Source of the DNA: an uncultured Syntrophobacteraceae bacterium
GTDB lineage: Bacteria; Desulfobacterota; Syntrophobacteria; Syntrophobacterales; Syntrophobacteraceae
NCBI GenBank assembly: GCA_937889795.1
Contig: CALBZH010000279.1
Location: 1-6,796, forward strand
Direction: 5' to 3'
DNA length: 6,796 nucleotides
A program made the position numbers and the translations under genes. A model generated the notes under the pieces. That model worked only from the letters and a program-made list of their open reading frames with translations, was not told the DNA's origin and searched no databases. Of the stretch, positions 1-6,553 are shown in pieces; position 1 is the first letter of the stretch, and each line of letters begins with the position of its first letter.

Positions 1-45
1 CCACCGAGATCTACACTCTTTCCCTACACGACGCTCTTCCGATCT
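1..45 (+). other. Illumina TruSeq P5/universal adapter remnant (artefact)
   Basis: These bases match from memory the last 45 nt of the 58-nt Illumina universal adapter, ending in the familiar GCTCTTCCGATCT ligation end. On the minus strand they read AGATCGGAAGAGCGTCGTG, the standard adapter read-through sequence. The stretch is not biological. It marks the left edge of an untrimmed contig, so genomic sequence begins at about position 46; the last T could belong to either side because of A-tailing. Confidence 0.98.
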
Positions 46-350
46 ATGAAGAAGCCGAGGGAAGCGATGAGAGGGAACAGAAAGCGCCCATGCTCGCCGG
101 TCACGCCGATCATGAAGTCCTCGATACCCGTGAGCGCCAGTTCGAAGAAGTTCTGTCCGCCCTTGGGCACCATTTCCAGGGTGGAGACGGCAAGCTTGGC
201 GAGTACCAGCAGGACGATCATGACGAGCCAAGCGTACGTGACGTGAGGCTGAAGGATCATCTCCGTCAACGAGTGTGCTTCTTCCGCGCCGACGACCGGC
301 AGCCCCATCTTTTCAAACAAAAGGTTGAGAAACAGAATTGGGTGTTCCAT
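46..350 (-). CDS. atpB: F1Fo ATP synthase subunit a, N-terminal part (truncated at contig edge)
   Basis: Subunit a forms the proton half-channels of the membrane Fo sector, facing the c-ring. About 102 residues are present, starting MEHPILFLN. A first membrane segment lies at roughly residues 37-58 (VTYAWLVMIVLLVLAKLAV), followed by the family-like MVPKGGQNFFELAL stretch (about 60-73) and the beginning of a second segment (GRFLFPLIASLGFFI, 88-102). The C-terminal half with the essential channel arginine is absent because the contig ends. The ATG is preceded by AGAAGGGGGA at 361-370, ten bases away and inside the end of atpI, and only 3 nt separate it from the atpI stop, so translation is probably coupled. 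The open frame appears to run on to a TAG at 24-26, but everything past residue 102 (DRKSVV and that stop) comes from adapter. The gene itself shows no sign of being broken. Confidence 0.93.
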
Positions 351-353
351 ACG

Positions 354-755
354 CTAGTCTTCCCCCTTCTTTGATAGCATGACCAAGAATTCCTGCCCCC
401 CAATCACCAGTATCCCGATCACGACCACGGATAGACCCACAAGAAAAGGCAACGGATCCGCCCAGTCGTAATAGATCACGACAAAAACGACAAAAAGCGT
501 CGCCAAAAACCGCACGTAGTAGCTGGCAAAGAGTCCGCCCGCTTTCGGCAGGGTCTTCGAACGCTGAAACGCCTTAACCAGCTGCCACTTCAGCACCTGA
601 AAGCTCAGAATGCTGATTGCCGCGCCTTGTATCACCCCGAGGGCCGCCCGCAACGACACCGTTAGCAGCGCAAGGAGCGACATGAAAACCCCCAGCAGCA
701 CCGCAGTGATCTCAATGCGCCGAGCTAGCTCCTCTGAGCTCAGGTAATCACGCAC
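354..755 (-). CDS. atpI: ATP synthase subunit I (AtpI-like membrane protein)
   Basis: A 133-residue integral membrane protein with four hydrophobic segments at about residues 16-34, 39-55, 79-96 and 102-119, arranged as two hairpins joined by a basic loop (KAFQRSKTLPKAGG, 61-74). Size, topology and position just before atpB fit the ATP synthase I family, proposed to help c-ring assembly or Mg2+ supply to the synthase; this sequence does not decide between those roles. The start is a GTG at 753-755. A strong purine tract, GAGAGGGGGG at 766-775, lies ten bases upstream and overlaps the atpZ stop, supporting this start and suggesting coupling to atpZ. Family similarity is weak by nature, so the name rests on topology and context as much as on sequence. 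Confidence 0.8.
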   Translation of the reverse strand: MRDYLSSEELARRIEITAVLLGVFMSLLALLTVSLRAALGVIQGAAISILSFQVLKWQLVKAFQRSKTLPKAGGLFASYYVRFLATLFVVFVVIYYDWADPLPFLVGLSVVVIGILVIGGQEFLVMLSKKGED

Positions 756-773
756 CCGCCGGCTACCCCCCTC

Positions 774-995
774 TCAATCCCCCTTCTGCTGCTTCTTGAT
801 AAAGCGGTAATAGTTGAGAAAGCCGGCAGCAATTCCCATCCCAATAAAAATGAGCGTCAGCCAAGGAAAAGTCCCAATAGCTCCATCGAGCCACCAGCCG
901 ATGCCCAGCCCGATAAAAATGGAAAAGGCCACCTGGAAGCCGATCGAGCTGGCGTCGGCCAGCTGTCGTATGTACTTTCGCGTTTCGTCTTTCAT
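774..995 (-). CDS. atpZ: AtpZ/AtpI family small membrane protein of the ATP synthase operon
   Basis: A 73-residue protein with two membrane helices, about 18-36 (IGFQVAFSIFIGLGIGWWLD) and 44-60 (PWLTLIFIGMGIAAGFL). The GLGIGWWLD turn, a proline at the start of helix 2 and the glycine-spaced second helix are typical of the AtpZ family (putative F0F1-ATPase subunit). In studied bacteria AtpZ acts with AtpI, with reported roles in Mg2+/Ca2+ transport and c-ring assembly. The N-terminus is charged and cytoplasmic (MKDETRKYIRQL); the C-terminus is basic (KKQQKG). The start is the ATG at 993-995 with only a poor ribosome binding site (AGTAGG two bases away). It is the first gene of the ATP synthase run, about 22 nt below the predicted transcription start of the promoter at 1024-1052. 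Confidence 0.85.
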   Translation of the reverse strand: MKDETRKYIRQLADASSIGFQVAFSIFIGLGIGWWLDGAIGTFPWLTLIFIGMGIAAGFLNYYRFIKKQQKGD

Positions 996-1023
996 GGCCT
1001 ACTTCGTGTAAATGTTCACAGGA

Positions 1024-1052
1024 TCCCTAGCACAGTCCCATTTCTCCGTCAA
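1024..1052 (-). promoter_or_regulatory. Putative sigma70-type promoter for atpZ-atpI-atpB
   Basis: On the minus strand TTGACG (1047-1052) is followed after exactly 17 nt by TAGGGA (1024-1029), with TG one base before it as in an extended -10 element. The -35 box matches the consensus in five of six bases; the -10 box is poor. It lies in the only sizeable gap between hemL and atpZ and would start transcription near 1017, about 22 nt before the atpZ ATG. No hairpin followed by a T-run was seen after hemL, so read-through from upstream is also possible. Confidence 0.45.
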
Positions 1053-1067
1053 TGCTTTTTTCGGGAA

Positions 1068-2369
1068 TCAGTTGGTCCTTATCGCCTTAACCCGCTTGAA
1101 TGCACGACTTGCAGCCTCGACCGTTCGATCGATCTCATCCTGACCGTGTGCCGTGCTTATGAAAAATGCCTCAAACTGGGAAGGGGCTAGGTAGACACCT
1201 TCTCGGAGCATCTCGCGAAAGAAGACTCCGTAGGATTCCGTATCGGAGGTCTGAGCGGACCTGTAATCGGTTACGGTCTCCTTCGTGAAAAAGGAGCACC
1301 CGATCGAGCCGACGCGGGCTTGAAAAAGCTCGACTCCGGCCGACGAGGCCGCCTGCCCGATGCCCGCTGCAAGCGCCGTCGCCATCCGGTCGAGGAATTC
1401 ATAGACCCCTTCTTCGCACAACAGCTCGAGCGTTGCCAATCCGGCGCTCATGGCAACGGGATTCCCAGAAAGGGTTCCCGCCTGATAGACGCTGCCCGCT
1501 GGAGACATGTGCATCATGATCTCCCGCTTGCCGCCGTAGGCTCCCACTGGCAGGCCGCCGCCGATGATCTTGCCCAGGCAGGTCAAATCCGGCATCACGC
1601 CGTAATGCTGCTGGGCGCCCCCTGGTCCAAGCCGAAACCCCGTGATCACTTCGTCGAAAATGAGTACGACCCCGTGTGCATCGCACAGCTTCCTCAGCCC
1701 TTCCAGATAACCCGAACCGGGGAGCACAACACCCATGTTCGCCGGAACCGGCTCCACAATGATCGCCGCAACTTCCGAGCCTTCCCGCTCCAGGACCGAT
1801 CTGACCTCCTCCAGATCATTAAAGGGCAGAGACAACGTGTTCTTGACGATCTCCTCGGGAACACCGGGGCTGCCAGGAATACCAAAGGTCGCCAGTCCGG
1901 ACCCGGACTGCACGAGCAGGCTGTCCGCATGTCCGTGATAACATCCGTTGAATTTGATGACCTTGCTTCGCCCGGTAAAACCGCGAGCCAGCCGAAGGGC
2001 ACTCATGGTGGCTTCCGTCCCGGAGCTCACCATGCGCACCATTTCCATGGAGGGCACCATTTCCACCACTTTGCACGCCATGCGTGTTTCAAGCTCGGTC
2101 GGAATCCCGAAGGAGGTCCCCTTTCGGGCAGCCGCGCAGACAGCCTCGACCACACGCGGATGAGCGTGGCCCAGGATCATCGGTCCCCAGGAAGCCACGT
2201 AGTCGATATAGCGATTGCCGTCCTCGTCCGCAAGCCAACAGCCCTTCGCTTCCCTGATGAAAAGCGGGTGCATCCCCACGGCGCGTCCGGAGCGCACGGG
2301 ACTGTTGACGCCCCCGGGAATCACCCGACTCGCTTCTTCATACAAACGTCTACAGGTTTCCCAGCTCAT
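1068..2369 (-). CDS. hemL: Glutamate-1-semialdehyde 2,1-aminomutase
   Basis: This PLP enzyme converts glutamate-1-semialdehyde to 5-aminolevulinate, the last step of the C5 route into haem, sirohaem and cobalamin, in the cytosol. The 433 residues equal the usual full length. Seen in order: N-terminal PGGVNSPVR (18-26), SWGPMILGHAHP (60-71), the phosphate-binding SSGTEATMSALRLAR (115-129), YHGHADS (144-150), VEPVPANMG (205-213), FDEVITGFR (238-246) with the PLP-ring aspartate D239, and LGKIIGGGLPVGAYGG (265-280) where K267 is the expected Schiff-base lysine. YQAGTLSGNPVAM (295-307) is also typical. All key residues are intact. The ATG at 2367-2369 has GAGG five bases upstream. It follows rng by 47 nt on the same strand. 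No other haem gene is in the window, so the link to its neighbours is positional only. Confidence 0.97.
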   Translation of the reverse strand: MSWETCRRLYEEASRVIPGGVNSPVRSGRAVGMHPLFIREAKGCWLADEDGNRYIDYVASWGPMILGHAHPRVVEAVCAAARKGTSFGIPTELETRMACKVVEMVPSMEMVRMVSSGTEATMSALRLARGFTGRSKVIKFNGCYHGHADSLLVQSGSGLATFGIPGSPGVPEEIVKNTLSLPFNDLEEVRSVLEREGSEVAAIIVEPVPANMGVVLPGSGYLEGLRKLCDAHGVVLIFDEVITGFRLGPGGAQQHYGVMPDLTCLGKIIGGGLPVGAYGGKREIMMHMSPAGSVYQAGTLSGNPVAMSAGLATLELLCEEGVYEFLDRMATALAAGIGQAASSAGVELFQARVGSIGCSFFTKETVTDYRSAQTSDTESYGVFFREMLREGVYLAPSQFEAFFISTAHGQDEIDRTVEAASRAFKRVKAIRTN

Positions 2370-2416
2370 GATGCCCTCTTCCTTTTCTTCTCCCGAAGGA
2401 CCACCGGCATGGCATC

Positions 2417-3991
2417 CTATGCAACCGTCTCCTCGGGCACAATCTCGTACTGCTCGAGGTGGAAGCTTGGCTCTCCCTTGACCGTAATCCGCGCATGGAG
2501 CCTCTCCTCCACCCGCTCGAGAGGGCCGCGCTCTTCATCGCAGAACCGGGCGGCCACTTCCGGATGGACCGTGATCAAGACATTTTTGCCGAAATAGTCG
2601 GCTCGCTCCCGCTCAAGCTCCCTGAGCAGCTCATAGCAAACCGTCTGTTTGGATTTCAGGTGCCCCTCTCCGTCGCAGTAAAAACAGGGCTCGCACAGGA
2701 CGCGTCCGATGCTCTCCTTGGTGCGCTTGCGAGTCATCTCGATGAGGCCGAGCTCGGACATGCGGAGGATGTTGGTCTTGCTCTTGTCCTTCTTCATGGC
2801 GTCTTTGAGTGCGTTGAAGACTTTGTCCCGATTGCTCTCCTTTTCCATGTCGATGAAATCGATGATGATGATGCCCCCGATATTGCGCAACCGCAACTGG
2901 TAAGCAATCTCCTTCACTGCCTCCAGATTGGTCTTGAGAATGGTCTCCTCGAGATTCCGCTTTCCCACATAGCGTCCCGTATTCACATCGACCGCCGTCA
3001 GGGCTTCCGTCATCTCGATCACGATATAGCCACCGGACTTGAGCCAGATCTTCTTGCTCAAGGCACGCTGGACTTCCATCTCAATGCCATACGCATCGAA
3101 AATCGACTCTTCGCCCTCGTAAAGCTCGACGGCCTGCGTCAGGGACGGCATGAACGTCTCGATAAAGTTCAGGATGCGGCGGTACTCCGTCTCGGAATCG
3201 ATCACCAGGCGGTCAACCTCCTTGGTGAAAAGGTCCCGTACAGCCCGCAGCGTGATGTCCAGCTCCTGGTTCACCAGCGATGGGACCGGGGCGTTTTCGG
3301 CCTTGCGCTGGATGTTTTGCCAGAGCTTGACCAGAAACTCCATTTCGGCCTGGAGCTTCTCCGGCTCGGCTCCCTCCGCCGCCGTACGCACAATGAATCC
3401 GCACTGGTTGGGCCGGATGGCACACATCAGCTCACGAAGCCGCTTTCTCTCTTTCTCGTTTTCGATTCGGCGCGAGACCCCCACATGATCCATCGTGGGC
3501 ATGAAAACCAGGTGGCGTCCGGGAAGCGTGGTGTGCGTCGTGATCCGCGCGCCTTTGTGCCCGATGGGCTCCTTAGCGACTTGGACCAGAATGTCCTGAC
3601 CTTCCTGCAGTCGGTCTTCTATCGGGACGTCGCTCAGGGACCGGGAAGGTCCTCCTTCCTCCAGCTCTTCGACCGGGGACTGGGAGACCTCGTCGGTCCC
3701 TGTTTCCTCGCTTTCAGGGGCCTCCTCGCTGGCATTCATGAAAAGCTGATCCAACTCCTCCATGGGCCGGTGGACATCGCTCACATAGAGAAATGCAGCC
3801 TTTTCCAGGCCTATATCCACAAAAGCCGCCTGCATCCCGGGGAGCACCCGAACCACTCGCCCACGGTAGATGTTGCCAGCGATCCCACGATCGGAAGTTC
3901 GCTCGACGTAGAGCTCGGCAACCTGGCCATTTTCGACCAGAGCCACCCGTGTTTCATAAAAGTCACTATTGATGATGACTTCGGCAGGCAT
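2417..3991 (-). CDS. rng: Ribonuclease G (RNase E/G family endoribonuclease)
   Basis: RNase G cuts single-stranded, 5'-monophosphorylated RNA in rRNA maturation and mRNA turnover. The 524 residues contain an S1 domain at about 35-140 (GNIYRGRVVRVLPGMQAAFVDIG, 39-61), the 5'-phosphate sensor VRT (201-203), and the DNase I-like catalytic core. Metal ligands D335 and D378 lie in AVDVNTG and IIDFIDM, 43 residues apart as are D303 and D346 of E. coli RNase E; N337 matches the third key residue. A Zn-link-type CEPCFYC (433-439) follows RKRTKESIGR. The protein ends soon after the core, so it has no RNase E degradosome scaffold. The S1 domain holds an acidic insertion (about 78-118). The start is the ATG at 3991: GGGAGG sits nine bases upstream, while an in-frame TTG at 4000 directly abuts that site. 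It lies 18 nt after the radical SAM stop. Confidence 0.95.
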   Translation of the reverse strand: MPAEVIINSDFYETRVALVENGQVAELYVERTSDRGIAGNIYRGRVVRVLPGMQAAFVDIGLEKAAFLYVSDVHRPMEELDQLFMNASEEAPESEETGTDEVSQSPVEELEEGGPSRSLSDVPIEDRLQEGQDILVQVAKEPIGHKGARITTHTTLPGRHLVFMPTMDHVGVSRRIENEKERKRLRELMCAIRPNQCGFIVRTAAEGAEPEKLQAEMEFLVKLWQNIQRKAENAPVPSLVNQELDITLRAVRDLFTKEVDRLVIDSETEYRRILNFIETFMPSLTQAVELYEGEESIFDAYGIEMEVQRALSKKIWLKSGGYIVIEMTEALTAVDVNTGRYVGKRNLEETILKTNLEAVKEIAYQLRLRNIGGIIIIDFIDMEKESNRDKVFNALKDAMKKDKSKTNILRMSELGLIEMTRKRTKESIGRVLCEPCFYCDGEGHLKSKQTVCYELLRELERERADYFGKNVLITVHPEVAARFCDEERGPLERVEERLHARITVKGEPSFHLEQYEIVPEETVA

Positions 3992-4000
3992 TTGGAGCAA

Positions 4001-4010
4001 CCTCCCTTCT
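4001..4010 (-). promoter_or_regulatory. Ribosome binding site of rng
   Basis: The minus strand reads AGAAGGGAGG, a near-ideal Shine-Dalgarno, nine bases before the ATG at 3991. It begins on the last base of the radical SAM TGA (4010-4012), so ribosomes finishing that gene would uncover or re-use it. Its spacing decides the rng start against the upstream TTG at 4000, which would have no spacer. Confidence 0.8.
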
Positions 4011-6553
4011 CATGACCGCACTGCCGCGGTCCGCCCATGAACCGGCGGCATCGTATGGGCTCCCACCTTGCATATACGGCATTCCGACATCCAGTCGAAG
4101 GATTCCCCCAATAGATGCTGCAAGATGGCAGATGGTCGAAATCGCTTGTTGTTTTCTTCGAAAACGCTCATTTCCAACAGGCCGTCACCCAGAGATCGGA
4201 GGTCCAAGAGGACCGCCCTCAAAGGAGACTCAGCAAACCCCTTCTTGGTCTTCTTCCTGAGTGGCTCGTCCAACCGAAGCCTCCACACCTTGAGCAGCTC
4301 GCTCAGACGACCGGCGGTCAGCTCGCTGATTCGATAAACCATGACACGTCCTTCAGCCGGTGCGGCTCGTCGGACGACCCTTACCGCATCCAAGGTCTCC
4401 AGCCCCTCCGGCAGCTGGGCGTTGAGCGATCTCCTTAGGGCCTCGACCTCGATGTCTGCGGTCAGCGACAGGTGAGCTTCCTCCCAAAGGCTCTCATAGC
4501 CGAGGGGAAGCGCTTCCACAAAGGAGATCTTTGGATGTGGATGAAACCCGGAGCTGTAGGCAATGGGGATCTCGGCCCTCCTAAGGGCGCGAGCAAGCAC
4601 CTGAGCAACATCCAGCTGTCCCAGAAACCGCATGCTCCCTGTTTTGCTGTATCGGACCCAATACAGGACTTCCTTGCCCACGGACACTGCCCGAAAGTCC
4701 CTGCCCCCCGCAGCCGGGACCACATGCCAATCCGCCTCCGCATGAACGCGAGGTCGAACCGTTTGGTGATCGCACGCGCCGCAGGCTGAGCAGGACGCCC
4801 ATCGGCAATCCGGGGTATACTCCCCGACAAGCGCACGCTCCAGCTCCGCTCGCAAATACGCCTTCTCCACGCGCGGGGACAGATGGTCCCATGGGAGGAC
4901 TTCCTCCAATGGTCGCTCGCGACCGGCATAGAAGGATGGATCCAAGCCTTCATCCTTGAAGGCCTGCTCCCACAAGTCCCCGCGAAATCGTTCCGTCCAG
5001 CCATCAAACCGGGCACCAAGGCGCCAAGCACGCTCAAGCACAGCCCCGAGTCGACGGTCGCCGCGGGCAAACACGGCTTCCATGCGGCTGAGCTGGGGAT
5101 GATTCCATTTCAGGTTGAGCGCCGGCCGCTGAAGCCGGTCCTTCAGGCTCCGCAACCGTTCTTCCATGACCTCCTGAGGGATCTGTGCCATCCATTGAAA
5201 CGGCGTGAAGGGCTTGGGCACAAACGTCGATACCGACACGTTAATCGATGCACGAAAGGGCTTGGCGCGCTTCCAGACCCCCAGGGAAAGATCGACGAGC
5301 GCTTGCAGATCCTCGTCGCTCTCCGTAGGCAGTCCAATCATGAAATACAGCTTGATGACACGCCAGCCCAGCTGGAACGCATTGTCCGCCGTGTCCAGCA
5401 GATCCTGATCCAGAATTCCCTTGTTGATCACACGCCGCAACCGCTCGCTGCCCGCTTCGGGAGCCAGGGTGAACCCCGTCTTGCGAACCCGGCGTACCAG
5501 CTTCATGAGCTCCGGCGTGAGAGTCCCAACCCGCATGGACGGAAACGAAACGGCGATCCGCTCGGGCTCAAACCGGTCCATGAGCCCGGCGAGCAACGGC
5601 TGCAGCTGACAGTAATCCCCGGTGCTGAAAGACAGAAGAGAGATCTCTTCGAAGCCACTGGCCGCGATGGCTTTCTCGGCGTTCTCAAAGACCGCTCTTG
5701 GATGACGCTCGCGCACTGGCCGATAGATGAACCCTGCCTGGCAGAAGCGACACCCGCGGGTGCATCCGCGAGCAATCTCGAGGCTCAATCGATTGTGAAT
5801 GATGTCGAGAACCGGTACGAGCGGCGGAAGGGGAGGCGACGACTCCTGGTCGAGATCCGCGACGACCCGCTTTTCAATGCTCCGGTAATCCGAAAATACC
5901 GGCTCAATGGACCGAATCGGACGGTTAGCACTCTCGTAAGTCACTGAAAAAAAAGAAGGAACATAGACACCCGCGATACGGCGAATCGCTTCCAGGAATT
6001 CTCTTCGTCCGCCCCGCGCCGCCCGCCATTCGAAAAACACGTCCAAAAGCTCGGGCAGGACCTGCTCGGCCTCTCCAAGCACCACGAAATCCAGGAAATC
6101 CGCTAATGGCTCGGGATTGTAGGCACACGGCCCTCCCGCCATGATCCATGGTGCGTCCTCCCCCCTCTCCCGGGCCTTGAGAGGGATGCCGCCCAGCTCC
6201 AGAATCGTCAGGATGTTCGTGTAGCTCAGCTCGTATTGCAGGCTAAACCCGACAAAATCAAAATCCTTGAGAGGGCGACGAGATTCCACCGCTCGCAAAA
6301 GCTCCCCGGATGACCTCAGCACCTCCTCGAAATCATACCAGGGAGCGTAAACCCGATCCGCGACCACCCCATCGATATCGTTGAGTAAGTGGTAGAGAAG
6401 CCGGAGACCCAGGTGACTCATTCCGACTTCGTAGACATCCGGAAAGGCAAGTGCCACCCGAGCGCGAGCGGCTCCGAAGTCCTTCCGACGGGCGTTGACC
6501 TCGGCTCCCAAATAGCGACCGGGCTTCTCGACATGAAATAATAGCTTGTCCAA
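4010..6553 (-). CDS. Radical SAM protein TIGR03960 fused to radical SAM-linked TIGR03936/DUF2344 domain
   Basis: An 847-residue cytosolic protein of unknown reaction. Residues 1-240 form the family's N-terminal part, sometimes described as B12-binding-like (VEKPGRYLGAE 8-18; FPDVYEVGMSHLGLRLLY 37-54; AGGPCAYNPEPLADF 139-153). No DxHxxG cobalamin motif was seen; DVYEVG (39-44) has Tyr where His would stand. The radical SAM core (about 255-480) carries C264-x3-C268-x2-C271 for the 4Fe-4S cluster, followed by LLSFSTGDY, FTLAPEAGSERLR and the YFMIGLPTE strand. A second cysteine group, C583, C588, C591 and C594 (DCRWASCSACGAC), suggests another metal site. The C-terminal DUF2344 domain (about 627-830) has the hallmark YSKTGSMRFLGQLD and SSGFHPHPKISF. 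The start is inferred: TTG at 6551-6553 gives MDKLLFHVEKPG, matching the family's usual N-terminus, but its ribosome binding site is poor. The frame stays open to a TTG at 6673. rng follows after 18 nt, a recurrent pairing. Confidence 0.93.
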   Translation of the reverse strand: MDKLLFHVEKPGRYLGAEVNARRKDFGAARARVALAFPDVYEVGMSHLGLRLLYHLLNDIDGVVADRVYAPWYDFEEVLRSSGELLRAVESRRPLKDFDFVGFSLQYELSYTNILTILELGGIPLKARERGEDAPWIMAGGPCAYNPEPLADFLDFVVLGEAEQVLPELLDVFFEWRAARGGRREFLEAIRRIAGVYVPSFFSVTYESANRPIRSIEPVFSDYRSIEKRVVADLDQESSPPLPPLVPVLDIIHNRLSLEIARGCTRGCRFCQAGFIYRPVRERHPRAVFENAEKAIAASGFEEISLLSFSTGDYCQLQPLLAGLMDRFEPERIAVSFPSMRVGTLTPELMKLVRRVRKTGFTLAPEAGSERLRRVINKGILDQDLLDTADNAFQLGWRVIKLYFMIGLPTESDEDLQALVDLSLGVWKRAKPFRASINVSVSTFVPKPFTPFQWMAQIPQEVMEERLRSLKDRLQRPALNLKWNHPQLSRMEAVFARGDRRLGAVLERAWRLGARFDGWTERFRGDLWEQAFKDEGLDPSFYAGRERPLEEVLPWDHLSPRVEKAYLRAELERALVGEYTPDCRWASCSACGACDHQTVRPRVHAEADWHVVPAAGGRDFRAVSVGKEVLYWVRYSKTGSMRFLGQLDVAQVLARALRRAEIPIAYSSGFHPHPKISFVEALPLGYESLWEEAHLSLTADIEVEALRRSLNAQLPEGLETLDAVRVVRRAAPAEGRVMVYRISELTAGRLSELLKVWRLRLDEPLRKKTKKGFAESPLRAVLLDLRSLGDGLLEMSVFEENNKRFRPSAILQHLLGESFDWMSECRICKVGAHTMPPVHGRTAAVRS

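Noticed and set aside
2370..2416. GATGCC/GGCATC inverted repeat bounding the rng-hemL gap, and a small UUCG-loop stem inside it
   Set aside because: The outer arms are only six bases, 35 nt apart, and the inner stem is three pairs. Neither is followed by a T-run, so chance is the simpler reading and no terminator is called.
1320..2597. A 425-codon open frame on the plus strand, opposite hemL and the end of rng
   Set aside because: It spans two real genes and their gap, is rich in His, Arg and Gly without domain pattern, and is explained as an antisense shadow in GC-rich DNA.
3992..4000. Upstream TTG start for rng, adding three residues
   Set aside because: The Shine-Dalgarno directly abuts this TTG with no spacer, while the ATG at 3991 has nine bases of spacing and gives the family-like MPAEVIIN start.
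2459..4015. A 518-codon open frame on the plus strand, opposite rng
   Set aside because: It mirrors rng almost exactly and exists because rng avoids TTA, CTA and TCA codons in the opposing frame. Its peptide has no recognisable motifs, whereas rng has all catalytic residues.
4883..5947. A 354-codon open frame on the plus strand, opposite the radical SAM gene
   Set aside because: It is antisense to the conserved core, including the CX3CX2C region, with no independent motif or ribosome binding site noted.
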